Source: Brevundimonas sp. UBA5713 (GTDB lineage Bacteria > Pseudomonadota > Alphaproteobacteria > Caulobacterales > Caulobacteraceae). From it: a stretch of 64,000 bases of DNA. How positions within the stretch are numbered: the first letter of the stretch is position 1; each line of letters opens with the position of its first letter. The notes below the pieces were generated by a model that searched no databases, was not told the DNA's origin, and saw only the letters and a list, made by a program, of their open reading frames with translations. Both the position numbers and the translations under genes were made by a program. The DNA lies in NCBI RefSeq assembly GCF_002419815.1, contig NZ_DIGV01000016.1, positions 103,023 through 167,022 on the forward strand, given 5' to 3'. Shown here in pieces: positions 9,103-18,464 of the stretch.

Positions 9103-9573
9103 TCAGGCCGCCTGTGGGCAAGAGGCGTGCGGGGCCAGACCGCGCAGGCTTTCCGGATCTTCGGCCAACAGATCGGCAATGGTGATCTTGGCCAGAGCCG
9201 CTGCGGCCGCTTGGTCTGCCGCCGTCAGCGCCTTGGCGACCTGACGTGGAATATGCTGGCCAACCGGACAGCCTTGGGCACCCAGAGGCGTAGACCCCAG
9301 ATGGGCGCAGCCGTTCACGGCCTTTAGCACCTCATCCAGATGGATGGTCTCGGGGCGGCGCAGCAGCCATGAGCCGCCGCTCGCCCCCGGACGGGTAGCG
9401 ATCAGACCGGCCTTAGCCAGCAGGGCGGTGACGCGGCGGATGACGACCGGATTGGTCGGCACCGAAGCGGCCAGAACGGCGCTCGGCTCGGCATCCTTGG
9501 CATCATAGGCCCCCTTGTGGGCCAGATAGGCGAGGGCGTGGGCGGCCACCGGGAATTTTTGGCTGTCAGACAT
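9103..9573 (-). CDS. Rrf2-family transcriptional regulator
   Basis: 156 aa. N-terminal winged HTH with the Rrf2 pattern AHALAYLAHKG...VLAASVPTNPVVIRRVTALLAKAGLI and wing GASGGSWLLRRPETIHLDEVLKAV. Two cysteines (NGCAHLG, QGCPVG) are in the region where IscR/NsrR carry three cluster ligands. One more Cys is near the end, so Fe-S binding is possible but not the canonical spacing. It resembles the YwnA branch. It probably controls the adjacent SDR gene. Confidence 0.88.
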   Translation of the reverse strand: MSDSQKFPVAAHALAYLAHKGAYDAKDAEPSAVLAASVPTNPVVIRRVTALLAKAGLIATRPGASGGSWLLRRPETIHLDEVLKAVNGCAHLGSTPLGAQGCPVGQHIPRQVAKALTAADQAAAAALAKITIADLLAEDPESLRGLAPHASCPQAA

Positions 9574-9667
9574 GAGGCATATCTCTCCGGCCCTTAAGGT
9601 AGGGCTTCCGATGGGCTTTCACAAACCAATCAGCATCAGAATCTGTTTCTTTTCGCTGAGCAGTGAT

Positions 9668-10729
9668 TTAAGCGCCTGCTTTTACAGCATATTCCCACGC
9701 TGTGTCCGACAAAGGTCCAACCTGTGCGGCCATGGCCTTGGCGTGGGGGCTGGCTGCGGTGCCGTCCCGCACCCGCCCGGCGATGCCCTGACAGATGGCG
9801 GCCAAGCGGAACAAATTATAGGCGATCAGCCAATCCAGATTGTCGGGACGGCCCCACCCCGTCTGGGCCCCGTATCGCTCGGCCAGCTCATCTATCGAGG
9901 GAATGCCCAGCGCCGCGATGTCCGCGCCCTTCAGCCCGTTCCGCGCATCGGCAGAAATGGCGTAGGCAATCAGCAGATAGGAGAAGTCGGCCATCGGATC
10001 GCCCAGCGTCGACAGTTCCCAGTCCAGCACCGCCAGCACGCGCGGCTCTTTCGGATGCAGGATCATATTGTCCAGGCGGTAGTCGCCGTGAACGATGCGG
10101 GTCGGCCCTTCCGGCGGCAGGGTCGCAGGCAGATATTCGATCAGGCGATCCATGGACCCGATGGGATCGATTTCCGATGCCCGATACTGTTTGGTCCAGC
10201 GCCCGACCTGACGGGCGAAATAGTTGCCCGGCTTGCCATAGTCGGCCAGACCGATGGCTGCGGGTTCGAGTTTGTGAAGAGCGGCCAGGGTGTCGACCTG
10301 TGCCATCCAGATATCGCGGCGCTCTGTCGGGGTCAGGCCCGGCAGTTTCAGGTCCCAGAAAATACGTCCCTCGACCTTGTCCATGACATAGAAGACCGAG
10401 CCGATAACGCTTTCGTCCGTACACAGAGCATAGGCGCGCGCCACAGGAAATGATTGCCCGTGAAGCGCCGAAATCACAGCAAACTCGCGGTCTACCGCAT
10501 GGGCACTGGCCAGCAGAGTGCCGGGCGGCTTGCGGCGCAGGACATAGGCGCGTGAAGGGGTCACCAGCTCATAGGTGGGATTGGACTGCCCTCCGTTGAA
10601 CTGGCGGATCGTCAGCGGGCCGGCATAGCCCTCGACATTTTCCACCAGCCACCGCTCCAGTTGCGCTTCGTCCAACCGATAGCGAGGGTCCACCTCACGG
10701 GTGCCTGAAAAGGTTTCCTGCGCGTCCAT
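9668..10729 (-). CDS. APH-like phosphotransferase (ACAD10/11-type)
   Basis: 353 aa. Aminoglycoside-phosphotransferase/choline-kinase fold: QFNGGQSNPTYELV nucleotide loop, catalytic HGDYRLDNMILHP (Brenner motif, about residues 215-227) and DWELSTLGDPMADFSYLL for metal binding. This branch is the stand-alone relative of the kinase domain of ACAD10/11, which acts on 4-hydroxy acyl-CoA. Fatty-acid-related phosphorylation is therefore more likely than antibiotic resistance. Confidence 0.88.
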   Translation of the reverse strand: MDAQETFSGTREVDPRYRLDEAQLERWLVENVEGYAGPLTIRQFNGGQSNPTYELVTPSRAYVLRRKPPGTLLASAHAVDREFAVISALHGQSFPVARAYALCTDESVIGSVFYVMDKVEGRIFWDLKLPGLTPTERRDIWMAQVDTLAALHKLEPAAIGLADYGKPGNYFARQVGRWTKQYRASEIDPIGSMDRLIEYLPATLPPEGPTRIVHGDYRLDNMILHPKEPRVLAVLDWELSTLGDPMADFSYLLIAYAISADARNGLKGADIAALGIPSIDELAERYGAQTGWGRPDNLDWLIAYNLFRLAAICQGIAGRVRDGTAASPHAKAMAAQVGPLSDTAWEYAVKAGA

Positions 10730-10780
10730 GGGTATGTCCCCTCCCCTTGATCCGGCCTCTGGCGGGCTTGGTTGTGATCC

Positions 10781-12283
10781 TTAGTCGTCGCTGGCAGCCA
10801 CGATGGCGGCTTTTACGGCCCTGCGCCAGCCCTTGATCAAAGCGTTGCGCTGATCACGCTCCATGGCCGGCTTCCAGATGGCCGGAGCCGTCTGTGGCGG
10901 TCCCCATAGCTCGCTCGTCACGCCCGCGCCAAAGGCCGCCAGCCGCGCGGCACCGAGTGCTGTCATTTCCTGAAAGGCCGGACGCTCGACTTCGATGTCG
11001 CAAATGTCGGCGATGAACTGCATGACAAAGGCATTGGCCGTCACCCCGCCATCAACCTTGAGACGCTTCATTGGCGGCGCACCGTCCTTTTGAAGAGCCT
11101 CCAGCAGGTCATAGGTCTGATAGGCGAGGCTTTCCAATGCCGCCCGCACCAGATGGGCGGGGCCGGCGTCGCGGGTCAGGCCAATGACGGTGCCGCGCAC
11201 ATCCGGCTCCCACCATGGAGCCCCCAGGCCGGTGAAACCCGGCACCAGATAGACCCCGCCATTGTCTTTCAGGGTATGGGCGACCGCTTCCGATTGTCGA
11301 GAATCCGAAATCGCCTTCAGTCCGTCACGTAGCCACTGCACCGCAGAACCGGCAGAGAAGATAGAACCTTCCAGTGCGTATCGGACCTGACCGCCTGCGG
11401 CCCATCCCATTGTGCCCAGCAGACGCGCCTCGGAGCGGACCACCTTGGGCCCCGTATTGGCGATCAGAAAGGCTCCGGTGCCATAGGTGATCTTGGCGTC
11501 ACCGGCCTCAAGAGCACCATGACCGACCAGAGCCGCCTGCTGATCCCCTGCCGAGCCATGGATTGGCAGGGCCTTGCCCAGAATGGAGGCATCACAGGTC
11601 CCGAACAGGGCATCGCTGGGCAGTATCTGTGGCAACGCCTCCATCGGTACATCAAACAGATCGCACAGCGCCTTGGACCACTGGCCCTCGTCCAGTGCCA
11701 TCAGATTGGTGCGTGCGGCATTGGTGATGTCGGTGACGTGACGCTGTGCCCCGGTCAGCTTCCACATGATCCAGCTGTCGATTGTGCCGAGTTTCAGTTC
11801 CCCCGCACGCGCCCGCTCGCGCCCGTTCTCTACCTGATCCAATAGCCATGAGAATTTCGAGGCGGAAAAATAGGGATCGAGGATCAAGCCGGAGGTTTCG
11901 CGGACCTTGTCTTCATGCCCCTGATCGATCAGGCGCTCCATCTGCGCGGCGGTCCGGCGATCCTGCCAGACAATGGCGCGGCCCAGAGGCTGGCCCGTCC
12001 CGGCGTCCCACAGCACCGAGGTCTCGCGCTGGTTGGTGATGCCTACCGCCGCAAAACGCTCGACGCTGCCCACCTTTTTGATGACTTCGCGGCAGGTCTG
12101 AACCACCGCGCGCCAGATCTCGTCCGCATCGTGCTCGACCCATCCGGATTGGGGAAAATGCTGGGTCAGTTCCAGCTGGCTGACCGCCTGTACCGAAAAG
12201 ACCCCTTCCGGCGTCACCTCGAAGGCGATAGCGCGGGTCGAGGTGGTGCCTTGGTCGATCGACAGGATGAGCGCGTTTTTCAT
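10781..12283 (-). CDS. glpK: Glycerol kinase
   Basis: 500 aa from ATG 12283 (MKNALILSIDQGTTSTRAI); another ATG immediately precedes it. FGGY family: DQGTTST phosphate loop, TNQRETSVLWD, the glycerol-site WQDRRT, KLTGAQRHVTDITNA, AGDQQAALVGHG and the C-terminal MKRLKVDGGVTAN. It phosphorylates glycerol to sn-glycerol 3-phosphate. The frame stays open 260 codons further upstream, but that extension runs antisense to the dehydratase gene and has no glycerol kinase character. It is divergent from the dehydratase. Confidence 0.96.
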   Translation of the reverse strand: MKNALILSIDQGTTSTRAIAFEVTPEGVFSVQAVSQLELTQHFPQSGWVEHDADEIWRAVVQTCREVIKKVGSVERFAAVGITNQRETSVLWDAGTGQPLGRAIVWQDRRTAAQMERLIDQGHEDKVRETSGLILDPYFSASKFSWLLDQVENGRERARAGELKLGTIDSWIMWKLTGAQRHVTDITNAARTNLMALDEGQWSKALCDLFDVPMEALPQILPSDALFGTCDASILGKALPIHGSAGDQQAALVGHGALEAGDAKITYGTGAFLIANTGPKVVRSEARLLGTMGWAAGGQVRYALEGSIFSAGSAVQWLRDGLKAISDSRQSEAVAHTLKDNGGVYLVPGFTGLGAPWWEPDVRGTVIGLTRDAGPAHLVRAALESLAYQTYDLLEALQKDGAPPMKRLKVDGGVTANAFVMQFIADICDIEVERPAFQEMTALGAARLAAFGAGVTSELWGPPQTAPAIWKPAMERDQRNALIKGWRRAVKAAIVAASDD

Positions 12284-12328
12284 CATTTCAGTTATGCAGA
12301 TGACACGGTTACCCGTTAAGGGCTTTTT

Positions 12329-13303
12329 ATGCGCACTCCGTCCTATTCCGGCGTATTGGACGCCGCCCGCCAGATTGCCCCCGCCATCGTTCGAACCTGC
12401 ACCATGGAACATCCGGCCCTCAATGAGGCGGTCGGAGGACGAGTGCTGATCAAACCCGAGAATTTTCAGGTCGCTGGCGCATTCAAATTCCGCGGGGCCT
12501 ACAACCGTATCAGCCGTCTGACCCCCGAAGAATGCAAACGCGGTGTCGTGGCATTTTCCTCCGGCAATCATGCTCAAGGTGTAGCGGCAGCCGCTCAAGC
12601 CATGGGCACCAAGGCTGTCATCGTCATGCCATCGGACAGTCCTGCGGTGAAGGTTGAGGGCGTCCGGCACTTTGGCGGCGAGGTGCGACTGTACGACCGC
12701 TGGACCGAAAGCCGCGAGGAAATCGGGGCCCAGATCGCCTCTGAACGCGGAGCCATTCTGGTCCCGCCCTTCGATGATCCCTTCATCATCGAGGGCCAGG
12801 GCACCTGTGCTCTGGAACTGCTGGAGGACGCTGACGGGCCTATCGACCAGCTGCTGTGCGGCGCGTCGGGCGGAGGCCTGATGGCGGGCATCAATCTGGT
12901 GTTTGCCGAGCGCAGCCCGCAGACCGCCGTCTATGTGGTCGAGCCAGAAGCTTTTGACGACACCCGCCGCTCGCTGGAAGCCGGTGAACGCACCGCCCAC
13001 CCCAAGGGCAATCCGTCCATCTGCGATGCCCTGATGGCCCCCATTCCGGGCGAGCTGACCTTCCCTATCAACCAACGCCTCAGTGGAGCCCTGACCGTCA
13101 CCGATGCCGAGGTAGCAGAGGCCATGCGCTTTGCCTTCCGCTGGCTGAAGCTGGTGATCGAGCCGGGCGGTGCCGTCTCTCTGGCCGCGCTGTTGGCCAG
13201 CAAGATAAATGCCAAGGACATGACCACAGCCATCATCGCTTCGGGCGGCAATGTCGATCCTGATCAGTTCAGCGACATCATCTCCGGCCGCTTCAACGGC
13301 TGA
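12329..13303 (+). CDS. PLP-dependent threonine/serine dehydratase-like enzyme
   Basis: 324 aa, fold-type II. The Schiff-base lysine is Lys53 in FKFRGAYNR, the substrate loop is SSGNHAQGVAAAA, and the phosphate cup is CGASGGGLMAG (about residues 178-188). There is no C-terminal ACT domain, so it is the short catabolic type. Threonine ammonia-lyase, serine racemase or hydroxyaspartate dehydratase activities are all possible in this subfamily. Motifs alone do not separate them. Confidence 0.88.
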   Translation: MRTPSYSGVLDAARQIAPAIVRTCTMEHPALNEAVGGRVLIKPENFQVAGAFKFRGAYNRISRLTPEECKRGVVAFSSGNHAQGVAAAAQAMGTKAVIVMPSDSPAVKVEGVRHFGGEVRLYDRWTESREEIGAQIASERGAILVPPFDDPFIIEGQGTCALELLEDADGPIDQLLCGASGGGLMAGINLVFAERSPQTAVYVVEPEAFDDTRRSLEAGERTAHPKGNPSICDALMAPIPGELTFPINQRLSGALTVTDAEVAEAMRFAFRWLKLVIEPGGAVSLAALLASKINAKDMTTAIIASGGNVDPDQFSDIISGRFNG

Positions 13304-13372
13304 AACCCGGGCTTGTATTTATGTAAATATGACGCGAACCTGCCCCTCATATAACACGGGGAGGTTTGCGTC

Positions 13373-13846
13373 ATGCCGTCAGCCAGTGAACTTGCGTCGC
13401 TTATAGGCACTGAAATCGGTGTCAGCCGCTGGATCGAAATCGATCAGGATCGGATCAACGCCTTTGCCAAACTGACCGAGGATGAACAGTTCATCCATAT
13501 CGATCCGGATATGGCCAGGCACACCCCGTTTGGCGGTACCATCGCCCACGGCTTCCTGACCCTCAGCCTTGGCTCGGCCATGAGCTATGACGCCGTCAAA
13601 CCCATCGATGGCGTGGTGATGGGCGTGAACTATGGCTTTGACCGCCTGCGTTTCCTCGCGCCCGTCAAAGCCGGAAAGCGGGTGCGGGGCCGTTTCGTGC
13701 TCAAGAATGCCGAAAACAAAGGCAGCGACAGTGGCATTACCCGCTGGCTGCTGACCCATGAAATGACCGTCGAGATTGAAGGCGAGGATAAACCTGCCCT
13801 GATCGCCGACTGGCTGTCGATGCAAATGGTGCGTCAGGACGACTGA
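13373..13846 (+). CDS. MaoC-like (R)-specific enoyl-CoA hydratase
   Basis: 157 aa, single hot-dog domain. The hydratase motif EDEQFIHIDPDMARHTPFGGTIAHGF carries the catalytic Asp37 and His42 pair. It likely hydrates trans-2-enoyl-CoA in fatty-acid or PHA metabolism. The stop overlaps the end of the convergent membrane-protein gene by 13 bp. Confidence 0.9.
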   Translation: MPSASELASLIGTEIGVSRWIEIDQDRINAFAKLTEDEQFIHIDPDMARHTPFGGTIAHGFLTLSLGSAMSYDAVKPIDGVVMGVNYGFDRLRFLAPVKAGKRVRGRFVLKNAENKGSDSGITRWLLTHEMTVEIEGEDKPALIADWLSMQMVRQDD

Positions 13847-14313
13847 TCGGCCAACTGGCGGCGCGGTCGAAAGCGCACACACAGGCTGGCGCAGAGCAAG
13901 GCTGCGCCAGCGCCGCTGATAAACATACTGGCTGTGCCAAAGGCCAAGGCGTGGGCAAAGCCCTCATGGCGTGCCGTAGAGTACACCAGCAAGGCCGTGG
14001 GCACAGAGAGAACCGAAGCAATCCCGCCGATGACTGAGCTGGCAGCCAGCCAGAGGGCGGGGTTGGACGTTCCACGTGAAACCAGGCCACTGATAATCCC
14101 GGTAATAAGCGCCTGAACCATGCCAAGCGGGGTCATGGCGATGCTGACCGCCAATGCTCCCGTCGCCAGCTTGCCAAGATCAGACACGCTTTTCACTGCG
14201 CCGAAAACGACGCCACTACCGACCCAGAAAATCAGTCCACCCAAGACCGGGCCGATCAGAGTGAAAACCAGCAGCAGGGCGATCCACATCCAGAGCGTTT
14301 TGGAACGCTGCAC
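13834..14313 (-). CDS. Four-helix membrane protein of unknown function
   Basis: 159 aa with four predicted membrane segments (about residues 8-36, 48-74, 84-108 and 118-142) and a basic C-terminal tail RFRPRRQ. No family was recognised. The 3' end overlaps maoC tail to tail. The start is ATG 14313. Confidence 0.7.
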   Translation of the reverse strand: MQRSKTLWMWIALLLVFTLIGPVLGGLIFWVGSGVVFGAVKSVSDLGKLATGALAVSIAMTPLGMVQALITGIISGLVSRGTSNPALWLAASSVIGGIASVLSVPTALLVYSTARHEGFAHALAFGTASMFISGAGAALLCASLCVRFRPRRQLADQSS

Positions 14314-14325
14314 CCTGCCCCTCCC

Positions 14326-14359
14326 ATTAAAAAGCGGCGGCCGTTTCCGGTCCGCCGCT
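14326..14359 (-). terminator. Intrinsic terminator of the aminotransferase/dehydrogenase pair
   Basis: The stem is AGCGGCGG at 14333-14340 with its complement at 14352-14359, extended by an inner 3-bp pairing. On the minus strand it is followed by TTTTTAATGG. It lies about 25 bases after the stop of the 14386 gene. Confidence 0.8.
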
Positions 14360-14385
14360 CTTTGTAACGGTGATGTCTAAAGAGA

Positions 14386-15306
14386 CTATTCCGCCAGACA
14401 GCGCAGGGCCACCTCAAGGTTGCGCAGGCCGTCTTCGCCCGTCACCGCCGGAGTCTGCCCCGAAGCGATGGCGGTGGCGAAGGCTTCCAGTTCCTTCTTA
14501 AGCGGCTCGTTCGGCCAGCTGTTCAGCATGCGGGTGGAATAGGAACCGTCCGGCTGCTGGCCAAAATATTCGGTGACCTGACGGGTGATCAGATCGGCCA
14601 CGACAAAGCGCGACTTGGTCGCCACTTGAAGGGTACGGGTCTTATAGGGCGTGACCCAGTTGGTGGTGATGTGGGCGATCACACCATTGTCCATGCGGAA
14701 CTGCAACAGGGCCGAGTCCTCGCGCGAAGCGTGGGTGTGACCCAGCAGCGACTGCACGTCCGACATTTCCGCACCGGTCAAGTGGCGGATGATGTCGATG
14801 TCGTGCACGGCCAGATCAATGACCACGCCCACCTCACCCATGCGCGGCGGGAAAGGGCCCACGCGAGTGATCTGGATGGAGATGATTTCGTCATCGGCAA
14901 TGGCGCGTTTGACGGTTTCGACCGCCGGATTGAAACGCTCGACATGGCCGATCATCAGCACGCGGTTGTTGGCGCGGGCGGCGTCGATGATGCGCTGGGC
15001 CTCTTCGACGGTCGGGGCTATCGGCTTTTCGACCAGAACGTGGATGCCGCGCTCCAGCAGGGCCACGGCGGTGTCGGCGTGGAAACGGTTCGGCGTCGCC
15101 ACCACGGCCGCATCGATACCCGAGGCCGCAAAGGCATCCAGATCGGTATAGGCCGTCGCCTCATAGGCTGCGGCCACGCCGTCGGCGGTGACGCCATCCG
15201 GATCGAACACCGAGGTCAGGTCGAACTCGCGCATGTCGGCGGCAACACGGGCGTGGTTACGGCCCATCACGCCCACACCGGCGACGCCCAGTTTCAATGC
15301 AGTCAT
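14386..15306 (-). CDS. Gfo/Idh/MocA-family sugar dehydrogenase
   Basis: 306 aa. N-terminal Rossmann fold (GVAGVGVMGRNHARV), the EKPIAPT catalytic Lys-Pro motif (about residue 93) and HDIDIIRHL in the C-terminal domain. Next to a DegT aminotransferase this usually means NAD-dependent oxidation of a UDP-HexNAc(A) to a 3-keto sugar, as in WlbA/WbpB. That pathway assignment is inference from context. It begins six bases after the aminotransferase stop. Confidence 0.88.
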   Translation of the reverse strand: MTALKLGVAGVGVMGRNHARVAADMREFDLTSVFDPDGVTADGVAAAYEATAYTDLDAFAASGIDAAVVATPNRFHADTAVALLERGIHVLVEKPIAPTVEEAQRIIDAARANNRVLMIGHVERFNPAVETVKRAIADDEIISIQITRVGPFPPRMGEVGVVIDLAVHDIDIIRHLTGAEMSDVQSLLGHTHASREDSALLQFRMDNGVIAHITTNWVTPYKTRTLQVATKSRFVVADLITRQVTEYFGQQPDGSYSTRMLNSWPNEPLKKELEAFATAIASGQTPAVTGEDGLRNLEVALRCLAE

Positions 15307-15312
15307 TGGTCT

Positions 15313-16470
15313 TTAGCCTTTGAAGGAAGCGACGGCGGCGATGATCTTGTCCTGGGTGGCCTCGTCCAGATCCGAGTGCATCGGCAGGCTGATGACCACA
15401 TCCTTCAGACGCTCGGTTTCCGGCAGACCACCGGCACCGCGCGGGAACATCTCATACGCCGGCTGCATGTGCAGCGGGATCGGATAATAGACCGCCGTCG
15501 GGATGCCCTGCTCTTTCAGATGGGCGGCCAGAGCGTCGCGGTTCGGATGCTCGATAGTGTATTGCGCCCAGTTGGAGAGGTTGCCCGCCGGTACGTCCGG
15601 CACTTTGGCGACATGCGCGCGCAGGCCTTCGTTATAGCGGGCGGCGATGCGGTTACGCCATTCGATCTCCTGGCCGAACACCTTCAGCTTTTCGATCAGA
15701 ACCGCAGCCTGGATCGTGTCCAGACGGCTGTTACGGCCAATGCGCATGTTCAGATATTTCGGATCGTGTTCGAAGGTCTTGCCCTTCAGATCGAGCTCGA
15801 CGGCCTTGCCATGCACGCGCACCGAATCCAGCAGTTGAGCCAGATCGTCGTCATTGGTCAGCACGGCACCGCCGTCGCCATAGCAACCCAGCGGCTTGGC
15901 CGGGAAAAAGCTGGTGGTGGTCACATCGGCCCATTCCAGCGGATGCTTGCCATCGATGGTGCAGCCGAAACCCTGCGCCGAGTCCGAAATAAGTTTCAGA
16001 CCGTGCTGGTCGACAATCTTCTTGATAGCCGGATAGTCCGCCGGTTGGCCGAACAGGTCCACGGCAATGACCACGCGCGGGGTCAGGCGGCCTTCAGCCT
16101 TGATGGCGTCAATAGCCGCAGCCAGCTTGGCCGGGTCCATATTGTAAGTGACCGGATCGACGTCCACGAACACCGGCTCGGCACCGAACCACGGCACCAC
16201 TTCGGCAGTCGCGGCAAAGGTAAAGCTGGGCACGAACACGGCATCGCCCGCGCCAATACCCCATGCCATCAGCGGCAGCGCCAAAGCGTCGGTGCCATTG
16301 GCACAGCCCAGAGCGTGTTTGGCCTCGCCGAAAGCGGCAAGGTCGGCCTCGAATTGACGGACCTGCGGGCCCATGACCCATGCGCCGCCGGTAACGGCTT
16401 CGGCGACAGCGGCCTCGATCTTGCCGTCCAGTCGGACGCGTTGGGCCTGTAGGTCGATAAAGGGGATCAT
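15313..16470 (-). CDS. DegT/DnrJ/EryC1/StrS sugar aminotransferase
   Basis: 385 aa. PLP enzyme with the aldimine lysine in FFPAKPLGCYGDGGAVLTND (about residue 180) and the DSAQGFGC segment before it. It transaminates a nucleotide-linked keto sugar, probably the product of the adjacent dehydrogenase, for a surface polysaccharide. Upstream (16471-16681) are about 210 bp without a gene, shared with the divergent phosphatase. Confidence 0.92.
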   Translation of the reverse strand: MIPFIDLQAQRVRLDGKIEAAVAEAVTGGAWVMGPQVRQFEADLAAFGEAKHALGCANGTDALALPLMAWGIGAGDAVFVPSFTFAATAEVVPWFGAEPVFVDVDPVTYNMDPAKLAAAIDAIKAEGRLTPRVVIAVDLFGQPADYPAIKKIVDQHGLKLISDSAQGFGCTIDGKHPLEWADVTTTSFFPAKPLGCYGDGGAVLTNDDDLAQLLDSVRVHGKAVELDLKGKTFEHDPKYLNMRIGRNSRLDTIQAAVLIEKLKVFGQEIEWRNRIAARYNEGLRAHVAKVPDVPAGNLSNWAQYTIEHPNRDALAAHLKEQGIPTAVYYPIPLHMQPAYEMFPRGAGGLPETERLKDVVISLPMHSDLDEATQDKIIAAVASFKG

Positions 16471-16681
16471 AAGCTTCGCTCTCCACGTCGATCGGGGGCG
16501 GCGCCGGACTTTGGCGCAGGAAAATCAGTTGGCGTCGTACCAAAACACGCTGAAGGTTCAAAACCCGAGAAGGTCACTTCGCGTTGCCGGATGCAACAAT
16601 TGTGAGGTCGAACAAGGTTGGCAAATCGTCCATTTCTGGCCTATCGCTGCCCGCTGGAACCATCGGCCCAGAGGATCACCC

Positions 16682-17194
16682 ATGCCCCGCCCCGCAGCCT
16701 TTCTCGACCGTGACGGCGTGCTGATCCACGACTGTGGCTACCCGCACCGCCCTGACCAGCTACAGATGATGGAGGGGGCAGCGGCCGCCGTAAAACGCCT
16801 GAGCGACGCGGGTTATGTGATTGTTCTGGTCACCAACCAGTCCGGTATTGCGCGCGGCTATTTCGACGAAAATACAATGCACGCCTTCCACGATTTGATG
16901 CAGGCCGAACTGGCCAAGGGCGGAGCCAAGCTGGACGCCATCTATTTCTGCCCCTTCCACAAGGTGGCGGTCGAAGCGCGTTATGAGCATCCCGATCATC
17001 CGGACCGCAAACCCAACCCCGGCATGCTGCTGCGCGCAGCCAAGGACCACGATCTGGACCTGTCCAAAGCCTCGCTGATGATCGGCGACAATGTCTCTGA
17101 TGTGCAGGCCGCGGCCAATGCGGGCGTGCGCGGCTATCATTTCCACGGTGGCGATTTGGACGAATTCGTTGCCAGCATCCTCGCCAATGGATGA
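16682..17194 (+). CDS. GmhB-like D,D-heptose 1,7-bisphosphate phosphatase (HAD)
   Basis: 170 aa from ATG 16682, preceded by AGAGGAT. HAD motif I is FLDRDGVLI (Asp9, Asp11), motif II VTNQSGIARGYF, motif III KPNPGML and motif IV MIGDNVSDVQAA. These match histidinol-phosphatase/GmhB enzymes. The zinc loop starts CPFHK, but the usual second CxC pair is missing and reads ARYEHPDHPDRKP, so the zinc site is altered or absent. The role would be in heptose or other sugar-phosphate supply for LPS. The start rejects an in-frame extension back to 16373 that overlaps the aminotransferase. Confidence 0.85.
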   Translation: MPRPAAFLDRDGVLIHDCGYPHRPDQLQMMEGAAAAVKRLSDAGYVIVLVTNQSGIARGYFDENTMHAFHDLMQAELAKGGAKLDAIYFCPFHKVAVEARYEHPDHPDRKPNPGMLLRAAKDHDLDLSKASLMIGDNVSDVQAAANAGVRGYHFHGGDLDEFVASILANG

Positions 17195-17252
17195 CAATTC
17201 CTCAGGTGGTGAATAACCTGATTGGCATAACAAGATCAGGGGAGATGCCATC

Positions 17253-18128
17253 ATGAGCCAAGCGACCTATCAGGACCTGTACTGGACCTCGCCCGACGGG
17301 CTGAAACTTTACGCCCGCGACTATCGCCCCGTATCCGAAAGTGGCCTGTTGCCGGTGATCGCCATCCATGGCCTGACCCGCAACAGCGCGGACTTTGGTG
17401 CCATCGCCCCCGTGCTGGCAAAGGCCGGTCGCCGCATCATCGCCGTGGACGTGCGCGGTCGTGGCAAATCGCAATGTGCGTCTGATCCGATGACCTATGT
17501 GCCGCCGGTCTATGCGGGCGATATCGCCGCCCTACTGGAAGACCAGTCGATCACGCGGGCGGTGTTTCTGGGCACCTCCATGGGCGGACTGATCACTATG
17601 GCCCTGACAGCAATCAAGCCCCAGGCCATTGCCGCGGCCATCCTCAATGACGTCGGACCTGAAGTGGCCATCGAAGGCCTGACCCGCATCGCGGCCTACA
17701 CCGGCCAGCCTGTGGTCGTGAACAACTGGGACGATGCGACGGCCTATGCCAAACGCATCAACGAGGTCGCCTTCCCCCACTATAACGATGCGCAGTGGGC
17801 GGACTTTGCCCGCCGTCTGTTCGTAGAGGATGGGGCGGGTGTGCCCAAGCTGGCCTATGATCCCGACATCTCTGCCCCCATCAAGGCCGCTGGCTCCGGT
17901 GCCCTGGTACCCGACCTATGGCCGCTGTACCGCACCTTGGCCCAGCGCCCGACCCTGATCGTGCGGGGCGCGAACTCCGACCTGCTCAGCGCCGCCATTC
18001 TGGAGCGCATGCTGGAAGACGGTGATAAAGCCACCGCCGTCGAAGTGGCCGGCATCGGCCACGCGCCCATGCTGGACGAGCCGCAGGCGCAAACGGCCAT
18101 TCTGGACTTCCTGTCCAAGCAGGGCTGA
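17253..18128 (+). CDS. Alpha/beta hydrolase
   Basis: 291 aa. Oxyanion region HGLTRNSADF, nucleophile elbow GTSMGGL (about residues 107-113), and the late catalytic GIGHAPMLDEP. Cytosolic, no signal peptide. It resembles the 3-oxoadipate enol-lactonase/epoxide-hydrolase-like group; the substrate cannot be read from sequence. AGGGGAGATG provides the ribosome site. Confidence 0.9.
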   Translation: MSQATYQDLYWTSPDGLKLYARDYRPVSESGLLPVIAIHGLTRNSADFGAIAPVLAKAGRRIIAVDVRGRGKSQCASDPMTYVPPVYAGDIAALLEDQSITRAVFLGTSMGGLITMALTAIKPQAIAAAILNDVGPEVAIEGLTRIAAYTGQPVVVNNWDDATAYAKRINEVAFPHYNDAQWADFARRLFVEDGAGVPKLAYDPDISAPIKAAGSGALVPDLWPLYRTLAQRPTLIVRGANSDLLSAAILERMLEDGDKATAVEVAGIGHAPMLDEPQAQTAILDFLSKQG

Positions 18129-18140
18129 GCCCACGAAAAA

Positions 18141-18171
18141 GGGCCACCCGCAAAGGTGGCCCTGATCTTTT
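18141..18171. terminator. Terminator after the alpha/beta hydrolase
   Basis: A perfect 8-bp GC-rich stem (18141-18148 with 18155-18162), six-base loop and CTTTT downstream. An A5 run on the left side would let it also serve the convergent small PhnA-like gene. Confidence 0.8.
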
Positions 18172-18186
18172 GATAACGAGGCCTGA

Positions 18187-18411
18187 TCAGGCTTTTTTGA
18201 CGAACTCGGTCCGCAGCACCAGCCCGCGGACTTTATCGACATTGGCTTCGATCTCTTCCGGATCGCCCGTGAGGCGGATCTTGGCGACCTTGGTGCCGCG
18301 CTTCAGCGTCACGCCGCCGGAGCCTTTTACCTTCAGGTCTTTGATCAGGGTGACGCTGTCGCCGTCTTTCAGCTCTGCGCCGTTGCTATCGCGTGTGATT
18401 TCGTCGGTCAT
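18187..18411 (-). CDS. PhnA/YjdM-domain protein (C-terminal domain only)
   Basis: 74 aa. The sequence matches the C-terminal KOW-like domain of YjdM/PhnA (DGDSVTLIKDLKVKGSG, then VKKA at the end). The zinc-ribbon half of E. coli YjdM is absent, as in many alphaproteobacterial homologues. Despite the historical phosphonate name, its biochemical role is unclear. Confidence 0.85.
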   Translation of the reverse strand: MTDEITRDSNGAELKDGDSVTLIKDLKVKGSGGVTLKRGTKVAKIRLTGDPEEIEANVDKVRGLVLRTEFVKKA

Positions 18412-18464
18412 AAAGCCCCTCTAACGGTCCGAAGCGCGAAAAACCACACCTCACGTATGGATTT

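Noticed and set aside
12287..13075. Extended N-terminus of glycerol kinase
   Set aside because: The frame is open, but it is antisense to the dehydratase gene and no glycerol kinase has such an extension.
14626..16452. Plus-strand 608-codon open frame
   Set aside because: It lies opposite the sugar dehydrogenase and aminotransferase genes, whose motifs are clear; the plus frame has none.
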